Assembly (NCBI GenBank): GCA_903825565.1
Contig: CAIKBD010000187.1
Coordinates: forward strand, 1-52,697
Direction: 5' to 3'
Source of the DNA: an uncultured Anaerolineales bacterium
GTDB taxonomy: Bacteria > Chloroflexota > Anaerolineae > UBA4142
Length of the DNA: 52,697 nucleotides
Within the stretch, counting starts at the first letter, position 1. Every line of letters begins with the position of its first letter. This document shows positions 17,194 through 24,158 of the stretch, piece after piece. The position numbers were made by a program, and so were the translations under genes. The notes below the pieces were generated by a model. It was not told the origin of the DNA and ran no database searches. It saw only the letters and a program-made list of their open reading frames with translations.

Positions 17194-18273
17194 TTACATC
17201 GGCGCGCAGAGCGGCTTGAGCGCTGCCGGTAGCGCGTCGAGGCGATCTGCGCGCGGCGGCGTAATCAGCGGTTGTTGCTGGGCGCGCAAAACGGCTTGCC
17301 CCTTTGCGCCAAGCACATACGCCGCGAACGCTTCGGCTTGCTGGGGATGCGGCGCGTTGCTGGGAATCGTCAAGCCGTACTGAATCACCTGTCCGTCGAA
17401 CACCGGCTTGACGGAGGCGAAGCGCTGAAAATCCAATTGCACTTGGACTTGGGCGTACTGCGCGGCGAGTTGCTCCGCGCCCAAGTTCACCGCGTCCGGC
17501 AACGCGACGAGTTGGAGTTTGTGTTGCTGGATCACGCTGGCGTACTCGAACGCGTAATCGAGATCGCCGGATTCAAGGAGCGCGATCAGTTGGATGCTCG
17601 CGCCGCGAATGACGATGTTGGAAGCCGGCTTGGTTTCGAGAATTTCCGGCACGTGAATGACAGCGCGGCTCGGTTCGGTTTGCAACGTGATCGGTGTTTT
17701 GAATTGGCCCAGGATCACGTCTTCAAAGATGGTCGGTTTGCGGTACGCCGCCTTTGCCAATTGCAACGCCATCAACGCGCGATACCCCGCCGCATCGAAG
17801 CGCGGATCGGCGATGCCGACCTTGACGCCGGCGCGCGCGATGATCTTGTACCAGTTGTCCGGGGTGATCTCGTCGGCGAATTTGCTTTTGGCGGTGTACG
17901 CCAGCCCCAGGTTGTTCGTCGCAAACCGAATGTGCCAATCGGCATACGGCTTGCCGGTCTCCGGCGACTTGGCGGCGTACATCAACATTGGGATCAACGC
18001 GGCGTCGGCGGACACGACCATGTCGGCGAGTTCGTGTACCTCGGCAACGTGGCGGATCACCTGGATGCTTCCGTGCGCTTCCATTTCCAGATCAATGTCG
18101 GGGTGCTCTGCCTCGTATGCTTTTTCGAGCGCGTCGAACGGAATCATCAAACTGCCGGCGATCAAAATCCGCATCGGCGTTTTCGTAACGGGGGAAGCCA
18201 CACCGCCGTTGCACGCCGCAAGCATTCCAAGTGTCAGGAGCAAATTCAAGCCGACCCAAAAGCGATTTGCCAT
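17194..18273 (-). CDS. wtpA: Tungstate/molybdate-binding lipoprotein, WtpA type
   Basis: Solute-binding lipoprotein of 359 residues; lipobox MLAAC (Cys21). The segments AGSLMIPFDALEKAYEAEHP, SADAALIPMLMY, RFATNNLGLAYT and GIADPRFDAAGYRALMALQLA match the WtpA/ModA-like archaeal-type family that coordinates tungstate or molybdate octahedrally. ATG 18273 lies five bases after the stop of the upstream gene; a longer frame through that gene was rejected. The operon therefore contains two unrelated tungstate/molybdate-binding proteins. Confidence 0.9.
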   Translation of the reverse strand: MANRFWVGLNLLLTLGMLAACNGGVASPVTKTPMRILIAGSLMIPFDALEKAYEAEHPDIDLEMEAHGSIQVIRHVAEVHELADMVVSADAALIPMLMYAAKSPETGKPYADWHIRFATNNLGLAYTAKSKFADEITPDNWYKIIARAGVKVGIADPRFDAAGYRALMALQLAKAAYRKPTIFEDVILGQFKTPITLQTEPSRAVIHVPEILETKPASNIVIRGASIQLIALLESGDLDYAFEYASVIQQHKLQLVALPDAVNLGAEQLAAQYAQVQVQLDFQRFASVKPVFDGQVIQYGLTIPSNAPHPQQAEAFAAYVLGAKGQAVLRAQQQPLITPPRADRLDALPAALKPLCAPM

Positions 18274-18278
18274 CGCGC

Positions 18279-19799
18279 CTACTTGACCTCGATCTTGACG
18301 ACATCCTTCGCCCAAAAGTTGCTCGCCATTCCCGGCATCGCCACGTCGAGTTTGTTGCCGTTGAACGCGATGAGGCAATCGGCGCATTTCTTCACGTCCG
18401 CGAACGCCACTTCGGAGGCGTAGCCATCCGCCGAGGTCATCATCAATTTGGTCGCGCTGTCTTTCAGTTTGGCTTGGTCGAGCAGAACGATGAGGCGCAC
18501 GCCTTCGTAGGTTTGCATTCCTTGCTTGGGATGCTCCGCCGTGATCTTGACGACGGTCATTCCTTTCAACGCGTCGAGCGTCAGCGCGAGTGGTTTGTCC
18601 ACCGCGCCGGTAATGCTCAACGCCGAGTTGCCGGCGGGCGCGGCGGTTGGCGCGACGGTGGGTTTAGGTGCGGTGGTTGGCGCAACGGTGGGCTTGGGCG
18701 CGGCGGTGGGGGCGACAGTGGGCGCGGCGCTCAACGTCGCGTTGATCTTGGCGATGCGCCCCAGCATTTCATCCGGTTTCAGATCCGCGCCGACGAGCCG
18801 GAGCGGCGCGTCTTTTTCGTCGAGGGGATTGCCGTTCACCAAATACGCCACGAGAATATTGCTGTTGCGATTAAAGCGCGCGCTGTCGAAAACTACTTTC
18901 GTGCCGTCCGCCGCGACGACGTGCACTTGGTACTTTTTGTCGGCGACGGCTTGGTTGTACGCATTGTCGCCGTGTTTGTTGTCGTCATCAATGCGCCCGG
19001 CGAGCAACCACAGCGGCACGCCGCTCCACACTTGGGCTTTAGTGTCCGTCCACGTTTTACCGTGACACGCCGGCGCGGCGCACGATTGGAACGTGCCGCG
19101 ATCCATTTCCTCGCTGATCGCGCCTGCCATTGGCAGTTTCCATTCCGCCGCTAATTTCTTGATCACGATTTGGTTGATCCACTTGACTGCCCAATGCCCG
19201 TCCACGATTTGGTTGTTCTTCGCGCTGACCACGACGAGTTTCAGGGGTCCCTCGCTGTCCGGCGGCAGGGGCTTGCCGGCTTTTTCGTAGGCGATGATCA
19301 CGGTGAGCGGATCCTTGATCTTGATTTCGTCACCGGTGCCTGGGTCGTAGGTGATGAAATCGCTCTTGGTGATCTGATCGTACGAAATCGTCATCGCGTA
19401 GCCGTCTTTCGCGGTTAGCGTGACGCCCATTTCGGCGGTGAGGCCGCCGACGAGTTTGCCCAATTCGGTGACGGCAATGCCTTTGTACGGTTCGGGAATG
19501 GAGATGCGCCCGGTACTGCTTTTGATCCCCGCCCAGCCCTCGGTCGCCGGCAAGGTTTTGAGATCATCCAGTGTCAATGATTTACTACCACTTGCGCCTT
19601 CCAATTTGAGCGCCACCGGCGCAGGAATCGCCGTGGGCGCGGGCGCAGTTGTTGGCGCAACTGTTGGCTTGGGCGCGTCGGTTGGCTTTGCCGCCGGCAC
19701 AGCGGTGGGCGGCATTGGCGTTGCCGTGGGCGCGGGCGCGCACGCTGCTGCCAGTAGCGCCGATAACAGGATGACCATCAATAGGAAAAAGTGTTTCAT
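18279..19799 (-). CDS. Lipoprotein with three tandem Moco-oxidoreductase-like domains
   Basis: Lipoprotein of 506 residues. Lipobox LAAAC (Cys20), Thr/Pro linker to about 60, then three related beta domains: about 62-215 (SLTLDDLKTLP, PPDSEGPLKLVV), about 235-350 (with QSCAAPACHGKTW at 238-250, and VPLWLLAGRID), and, after a second Pro/Thr linker (358-390), about 393-506 (LALTLDALKGM, KCADCL 471-476). The pattern resembles the cofactor-binding domain of sulfite-oxidase-like proteins, but no complete enzyme is visible. The third domain is paralogous to the C-terminus of TupA. It lies second in the tungstate operon, 19 bp after the regulator. Redox, metal-handling or purely structural roles are all possible. 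Confidence 0.8.
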   Translation of the reverse strand: MKHFFLLMVILLSALLAAACAPAPTATPMPPTAVPAAKPTDAPKPTVAPTTAPAPTAIPAPVALKLEGASGSKSLTLDDLKTLPATEGWAGIKSSTGRISIPEPYKGIAVTELGKLVGGLTAEMGVTLTAKDGYAMTISYDQITKSDFITYDPGTGDEIKIKDPLTVIIAYEKAGKPLPPDSEGPLKLVVVSAKNNQIVDGHWAVKWINQIVIKKLAAEWKLPMAGAISEEMDRGTFQSCAAPACHGKTWTDTKAQVWSGVPLWLLAGRIDDDNKHGDNAYNQAVADKKYQVHVVAADGTKVVFDSARFNRNSNILVAYLVNGNPLDEKDAPLRLVGADLKPDEMLGRIAKINATLSAAPTVAPTAAPKPTVAPTTAPKPTVAPTAAPAGNSALSITGAVDKPLALTLDALKGMTVVKITAEHPKQGMQTYEGVRLIVLLDQAKLKDSATKLMMTSADGYASEVAFADVKKCADCLIAFNGNKLDVAMPGMASNFWAKDVVKIEVK

Positions 19800-19818
19800 C
19801 GTAAAATCTCCAGCGAAT

Positions 19819-21036
19819 TTATTTCAAGCGCGCCGCCACCGTGCCGGCGTGCGCGAGATCATAACCTTGCAGTTGCTCGCCTTTGCGCCGTAGCGCAGAA
19901 CTCTGCAAGCCCTTGAGCAGGGGCTGGGCGCGCGGTGATTCGTACACCGCCTGCGGCATTACCAAATCGTACTGCTCTTCGCCGAGCGGAATGAAATCGA
20001 GTCCCCAGTCAGCGGCAACCGCGGCGAGTCCTGGACCCGCGTCCGCCGCGTCGCTCGCAATCGCCGTCGCAATGGCGTCGTGCGTCCACGCCACGCGTTC
20101 CCAGCCGGGTAACGCCAACGGATCGATCTTGGCCGCGCGCAATTTGGCGAACAGTAACAAGCGCGTGCCTGCGCCGCGCTGACGATTGATCAAGCGCACA
20201 TCCGCGCGCGCCAGATCGCGTACGCCGCGAATGTTTTTGGGATTGCCACGCGCGATCAGCAAACCGTTTTGGCGCGATGCCAGGTTGATCAGTACCGTGT
20301 GTTCTTCCGGCAAAATATGTTTGATGAACGGCACATTGTATTTGCCGGTTTCCAGATCGAGCAGATGGATGCCGGCGATGTCTGCCTCGTGGCGCGAGAG
20401 TGCGAGTAAGCCGCCGAGACTGCCGATGGGCGAGGTGGAGGTGGCGGCGAGTTGCGCGAGAAACGCGAGGAGCGGATCGTCGCTACCGGTGATCACGAGC
20501 GCATTGGACTGCGCCTGACTAGTCAGCCCTTTTGCCGTGGAAGGCGTACTCGTCCACAAGGTCAACGCCGCGAGCGCGGCTTCGGTTTCGCGGAGCGCGG
20601 CATCGGCAAGGATGATGCGCGCCGCATCGCCCGCGGCGCGCGCCGTGCGGAGTGCATCCTGGCGCGCCGCGCGTTCCGTTTCCAGTGCGCGGCGTTGGTC
20701 TTGCACGGCTTGGTCGAGCAAGATACCGGCGGTGTTCGCCAACCGGAGTTTGACAAAAAATTCGTCGCGCGCGGTGTTGGGTTCCTGCAACCATGTTTCA
20801 AATGCCTGCCGCCCGCGCGCGGTGAGCGTGTACATTTTGCGATCGGGTCCGTTGGAGCCGGGCACGACGCGCACCTTGATCCAGCCATGGCGCGTCATCT
20901 TTGCCAGCGACCGGTAAAGTTGCGCGAAATCAATTCGCCAGAATGGCGCAAACCCCTGCTCAATCGCGCGCTTGAGATCGTAACCGTGCCGCTCGCCTTG
21001 CACGAGCAAGCCCAACAAAGCATGGGTTGGTGACAT
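19819..21036 (-). CDS. PadR-type HTH fused to periplasmic-binding-like sensor domain (putative Mo/W regulator)
   Basis: Cytosolic transcription factor of 405 residues. An N-terminal PadR winged helix (about 1-85: THALLGLLVQGERHGYDLKRAI, LYRSLAKMTRHGWI, MYTLTARGRQAFETW) leads into a helical region (about 100-160). A PBP_like domain (about 178-400) follows, with GIHLLDLETGKYN and INRQRGAGTRLLL (283-295), as in ModE-like or LysR-type fusions seen near molybdate genes. PadR plus PBP_like is an unusual pairing. ATG 21036 has AGGAGGAGA upstream. Its promoter carries a 15-bp palindrome overlapping the -10 box, so autoregulation is expected. It heads the tungstate operon; tungstate, molybdate or a pterin form would be the obvious ligands, which is inference. 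Confidence 0.85.
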   Translation of the reverse strand: MSPTHALLGLLVQGERHGYDLKRAIEQGFAPFWRIDFAQLYRSLAKMTRHGWIKVRVVPGSNGPDRKMYTLTARGRQAFETWLQEPNTARDEFFVKLRLANTAGILLDQAVQDQRRALETERAARQDALRTARAAGDAARIILADAALRETEAALAALTLWTSTPSTAKGLTSQAQSNALVITGSDDPLLAFLAQLAATSTSPIGSLGGLLALSRHEADIAGIHLLDLETGKYNVPFIKHILPEEHTVLINLASRQNGLLIARGNPKNIRGVRDLARADVRLINRQRGAGTRLLLFAKLRAAKIDPLALPGWERVAWTHDAIATAIASDAADAGPGLAAVAADWGLDFIPLGEEQYDLVMPQAVYESPRAQPLLKGLQSSALRRKGEQLQGYDLAHAGTVAARLK

Positions 21037-21054
21037 GGGTCTCTCCTCCTGGCT

Positions 21055-21069
21055 ATATGCAATACATAT
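21055..21069. promoter_or_regulatory. Predicted operator 1 (PadR-fusion autoregulatory site)
   Basis: ATATGCA-A-TACATAT, a near-perfect palindrome (one mismatch) overlapping the downstream edge of the -10 box of the operon promoter. A perfect version occurs at 21293-21309 in an equivalent position of a second promoter. Confidence 0.65.
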
Positions 21070-21096
21070 GTTATCCTGAAAGACCCAACTTGTCAA
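21068..21096 (-). promoter_or_regulatory. Predicted sigma-70 promoter of the tungstate/molybdate operon
   Basis: On the minus strand, TTGACA (21096 to 21091), a 17-bp spacer, and TAACAT (21073 to 21068), 32 bp before the regulator's ATG. Repressor binding at 21055-21069 would cover the -10 and start site. Confidence 0.7.
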
Positions 21097-21128
21097 AAAA
21101 CCGTTGCGCCGCCGGGCGTCCACCGCAC

Positions 21129-21300
21129 AAAAAATCCTTGTGAAGATTGCGCCAGGCTGTAGCAGGACTCGCTAGCGTTTAACGGCCCCTCAACCGTACC
21201 ACGCTAATCAGGAGGAACTGGGCATTCTTCACAAGGATATGAAATTGGAGGACACGTTCGCACGGACAACGGTGTGAACGTGTCACTCATGCTATATGCA
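21129..21300 (-). ncRNA. Predicted structured small RNA, 6S-like layout
   Basis: Minus-strand transcript of about 172 nt predicted from its own promoter (21307-21335). First comes a hairpin GACACGUUC / GAACGUGUC (21284-21276 and 21260-21252 on the minus strand, approximate). Then a long hairpin closed by a perfect 13-bp stem, AUCCUUGUGAAGA (21238-21226) with UCUUCACAAGGAU (21146-21134), ends in U6 and is an intrinsic terminator. Inside it are GCCcAG/CUGGC, an asymmetric bubble with UUCCUCCUGA on one side and UGCUACAGCC on the other, and a terminal stem UUAGCGU/ACGCUAG capped by ACGG/CCGU. The long closing stem, central bubble and terminal stem recall 6S RNA, though it is shorter. No ORF fits the region. 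Confidence 0.55.
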
Positions 21301-21309
21301 ATGCATATA
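21293..21309. promoter_or_regulatory. Predicted operator 2
   Basis: TATATGCA-A-TGCATATA, a perfect 17-bp palindrome with a one-base centre. It overlaps the -10 box and start site of the small-RNA promoter and matches operator 1 in 14 of 15 core positions. Confidence 0.65.
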
Positions 21310-21335
21310 TTACGCAAAAATGGCGTATTTGTCAA
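21307..21335 (-). promoter_or_regulatory. Predicted sigma-70 promoter of the small RNA
   Basis: On the minus strand, TTGACA (21335 to 21330), 17-bp spacer, TAATAT (21312 to 21307). The architecture and spacing are identical to the operon promoter at 21068-21096, including the overlapping operator. Confidence 0.65.
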
Positions 21336-21369
21336 CCGGGGTGCGACCGGGGTGCGACGGGGCACACGG

Positions 21370-21542
21370 GGCTTTTCAAAAGTCAGGCGACCCTCATCCC
21401 AACCTTCTCCCTCAAAGGGAGAAGGGGTAAATTCCCTCGCCCCTGTGGGGAGAGGCGCTAGCGCGTCCGTAACGCGGCGGGACGCCGCACGGATGTCGCG
21501 CTAGCGGGGTGAGGGGTGATGTCAAGCGACTTTTGAAAAGCC
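21370..21542. repeat. MITE-like palindromic element 1
   Basis: A 173-bp element bounded by perfect 15-bp inverted repeats (GGCTTTTCAAAAGTC / GACTTTTGAAAAGCC). Nested inside are CTTCTCCCT/AGGGAGAAG, GCTAGCGC (21457-21464) with GCGCTAGC (21498-21505), and GCGGCG/CGCCGC. No ORF or transposase. The CCTTCTCCCTcaAAGGGAGAAGG core is of a type scattered through many bacterial genomes. Confidence 0.6.
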
Positions 21543-21564
21543 GTGGACGGGGCAACGGGGCGAC

Positions 21565-21682
21565 GGGGGTACGTCAAGTTTTGGATCATCGCAGTAGCAC
21601 ACAGACGCCGTTCCGTGCCGGCGGTATCGCACGCTCCGGCGAGCATGCCCTACATCGTCAACCAAAAATTTGACATACCCCC
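21565..21682. repeat. MITE-like palindromic element 2
   Basis: Imperfect inverted arms of about 20 bp (left 21565-21584 starting GGGGGTACGTCAAG, right 21662-21682 ending GACATACCCCC) enclosing about 77 bp. It abuts element 1. The 21336-21712 stretch otherwise holds only GACGGGGC-type low-complexity repeats. Confidence 0.5.
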
Positions 21683-21712
21683 GCGTGCGACGGGGCGACG
21701 GCTTTTTTTCGT

Positions 21713-21741
21713 TTGCCAAGCGTTTCGTTTTCTGCTATTAT
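21713..21741 (+). promoter_or_regulatory. Predicted promoter of the UbiD-UbiA-ABC-UbiE unit
   Basis: TTGCCA (21713-21718), 17-bp spacer, TATTAT (21736-21741) with a TG extension. The predicted start site is only about 10 nt before the ATG, so the leader is little more than the ribosome site. Confidence 0.65.
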
Positions 21742-21757
21742 CCCGCGCGGAGGAAAA

Positions 21758-23215
21758 ATGGCGTATCGTGATTTGCGCGAATTTCTCGCGCGCCTCGAAC
21801 AGCAGGGACAACTCGTGCGCGTCACCGCGCCGGTCAGTCAAGATTTGGAAATTACCGAGATCGCCGATCGGGTGATGAAGGGTGCGTCGGCGAAAAACGT
21901 CGCGCTGTTGTTTGAAAACGTGCGCGAGCAAACATTCCCTGTTGCCATCGGCTTGTTTGGCACGGAACAACGGATGGCGCACGCGCTTGGCGTCGAAAAA
22001 TTGGATGACCTCAACGCAAAACTCGCGGAATTTATTTCGTTGGATATGCCCCGCGGCTTGCTCGAAAAAGCGCAACGCGGTCTTGAAATGTTGAATGGTT
22101 TGCGCGTGACCGAGCCGCGTTACGTTTCGCGCGGCGCGTGCCAAGAAGTGGTGATGGCATCACCCAACCTCAACGCTCTGCCCATTCTCCAGTGCTGGCC
22201 CCTGGATGCGGGGCGGTACATCACGCTCCCGTCCGTGTTCAGTCGCGATCCGAAAACCGGCAAACGCAATGTCGGAATGTACCGGCTCCAAGTGATGGAC
22301 GCGCAAACGCTGGGGATGCATTGGCAAAGGCACAAGGGTGGTGCGGAACACGAACGCGTCGCGCGCGAACTCGGCGCGGAAAAAATTCCGGTTGCGGTTT
22401 CGCTCGGCGGCGATCCGGCGATCATCTGGGCGGGGTCTGCGCCGTTGCCGCCGAATATTGACGAAATGATGCTGGCGGGCTGGTTGCGCGGCAAAGCGGT
22501 TGATCTCGTCAAATGTGTGTCGCAGCCGTTGGAGGTGCCGGCGGATGCGGAAATCATCATCGAGGGCTATGTCGATCCGCGCGAGCAAAAAATCGAAGGT
22601 CCGTTTGGCGATCACACCGGCTATTACTCGCTCGCCGATTACTACCCGGTGATGCACGTCACCGCGATCACGCATCGGCGCGACGCAATCTATCCGACGA
22701 CGATTGTGGGCAAGCCGCCGATGGAAGATGTGTGGATGGGCAAGGCGACCGAGCGACTGTTTCTGCCGCTGATGAAATTGTTCCAAAGCGAGATTGTGGA
22801 TGTGAACATGCCGGCGGAAGGCACGTTTCACAATCTGGTGATCGTGAGTATCCAGAAACGCTATCCCGGTCAAGCGCGCAAAGTGATGTATGGCATCTGG
22901 AGCATGGCGTTGATGATGTTGACGAAAACGATCATTGTGGTGGATGCCGACGTGGACGTGCACAATTTATCGCAGGTCGCGTTCGAGGTGCTCGCCAACT
23001 ATGATCCGCTCCGTGATGTACAGATCGTCAGCGGGCCCGCCGACGATTTGGATCACGCCGCGCTCGAAAAGAATTTCGGCGGCAAGCTAGGCATTGATGC
23101 GACGCGCAAAACCGACCGCGATCCGGGTCCCCACCAGACATGGCCCCCCGAAGTGGAAATGGCGCCGGCGATCAAGGCGCTGGTGGATGCGCGGTGGCAG
23201 GAGTATTTCAAATAG
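21758..23215 (+). CDS. ubiD: UbiD-family decarboxylase, probable menaquinone (futalosine) branch
   Basis: Prenylated-FMN-dependent decarboxylase of 485 residues. The N-terminal MAYRDLREFLARLEQQGQLVRV, the segments SVFSRDPKTGKRNVGMYRLQV and EGPFGDHTGYYS, and the ending LGIDATRKTDRD are characteristic of UbiD. ATG 21758 follows GGAGGA; the longer frame start at 21713 lies inside the promoter. The neighbouring UbiA and UbiE homologues suggest decarboxylation of a naphthoate intermediate as in the futalosine route (MqnL-like), rather than ubiquinone synthesis; that is inference. The flavin prenyltransferase UbiX it would need is not in the window. Confidence 0.88.
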   Translation: MAYRDLREFLARLEQQGQLVRVTAPVSQDLEITEIADRVMKGASAKNVALLFENVREQTFPVAIGLFGTEQRMAHALGVEKLDDLNAKLAEFISLDMPRGLLEKAQRGLEMLNGLRVTEPRYVSRGACQEVVMASPNLNALPILQCWPLDAGRYITLPSVFSRDPKTGKRNVGMYRLQVMDAQTLGMHWQRHKGGAEHERVARELGAEKIPVAVSLGGDPAIIWAGSAPLPPNIDEMMLAGWLRGKAVDLVKCVSQPLEVPADAEIIIEGYVDPREQKIEGPFGDHTGYYSLADYYPVMHVTAITHRRDAIYPTTIVGKPPMEDVWMGKATERLFLPLMKLFQSEIVDVNMPAEGTFHNLVIVSIQKRYPGQARKVMYGIWSMALMMLTKTIIVVDADVDVHNLSQVAFEVLANYDPLRDVQIVSGPADDLDHAALEKNFGGKLGIDATRKTDRDPGPHQTWPPEVEMAPAIKALVDARWQEYFK

Positions 23216-23289
23216 CCAAAGCCGCTGAATCTACGGAAGACTTTTTGCACAAGTTGCGAATCGTTCTCAAAGAGGCGCAGGAAACGAGA

Positions 23290-24150
23290 TTGCGAACCAT
23301 CAAAATTCTTCTCGATAACATCCGATTCGAACACACCATTTTCGCGTTGCCGTTTGCGTACCTGGGAATGGTGTTGGCGGCGCGCGGCTTGCCGACGTGG
23401 CACCAGTTCGTTTGGATCACCGTGGCGATGGCGGCGGCACGGACGCTCGCCATGTCGCTCAACCGGCTGATTGATCGCGAGTTGGACGCGCGCAATCCAC
23501 GCACGCGGAACCGTCCTCTGCCGCGCGGTTTGATCTCGCCGCGGGCGGTTGCCGGCATTTCGTTCGTGGCGTTCGTCCTTTTCGAATTTGCGGCGTGGCA
23601 ACTCAACCCAGTTTGTCTGGCGCTGTCGCCGCTCGCGCTGATCTTCCTCGTCGGTTATCATTACGCCAAACGGTTTACGTGGCTGTGCCATTGGGTGCTT
23701 GGCTTTACCGATGGCATCGCCGCGGCGGGCGGCTGGGTCGCCGTGACCGCGACATTAGACCCGCTCGCGTACTGGCTCTGGTTCGTCGTCGTCGTGTGGA
23801 TGGCGGGATTCGATTTGATCTACGCGTGCCAGGACGTGGACGTGGATCGGCGCGAGGGGTTGCACTCGTTTCCCGCGCGCTTTGGCATTGCCCGCGCGCT
23901 CACTTGCGCGCGCATCCATCACGCGCTCACGGTGATTGCGCTGGCAATCGTCGGCAGCGTCGCCGCGCTCGGCATTCCATTTTGGCTGGGTGTGCTCGCC
24001 GTCGTTGCACTGCTCGCATACGAAAACGCCATCGTCAAACCGGATGATCTGTCGCGCGTCAATCTCGCTTTCTTCAACGTGAACGGCTACATCAGCGTCA
24101 TTGTTTTTGTTAGCGCATTGCTCGGCATATATTTTCCGTTTCCCAGGTAG
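23290..24150 (+). CDS. ubiA: UbiA-family prenyltransferase, probable menaquinone branch
   Basis: Integral membrane aromatic prenyltransferase with about eight or nine membrane segments. The first Asp-rich motif is NRLIDRELDARNPRTRNRPLP, the second DVDVDRREGLHSFPARFG. It would attach the isoprenoid tail to the aromatic acid made upstream (MqnP-like). Start choice is uncertain: TTG 23290 with AGGAAA upstream gives 286 residues, the family length, whereas the open frame extends back to 23140 inside ubiD with low-quality sequence. The ABC binding-protein gene begins 8 bp downstream. Confidence 0.85.
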   Translation: MRTIKILLDNIRFEHTIFALPFAYLGMVLAARGLPTWHQFVWITVAMAAARTLAMSLNRLIDRELDARNPRTRNRPLPRGLISPRAVAGISFVAFVLFEFAAWQLNPVCLALSPLALIFLVGYHYAKRFTWLCHWVLGFTDGIAAAGGWVAVTATLDPLAYWLWFVVVVWMAGFDLIYACQDVDVDRREGLHSFPARFGIARALTCARIHHALTVIALAIVGSVAALGIPFWLGVLAVVALLAYENAIVKPDDLSRVNLAFFNVNGYISVIVFVSALLGIYFPFPR

Positions 24151-24158
24151 GAGGAAAA

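Noticed and set aside
21274..21504. 76-aa plus-strand open frame in the 21.3 kb intergenic region
   Set aside because: It crosses the operator, the small-RNA promoter and the MITE-like repeat, has no ribosome site and no domain.
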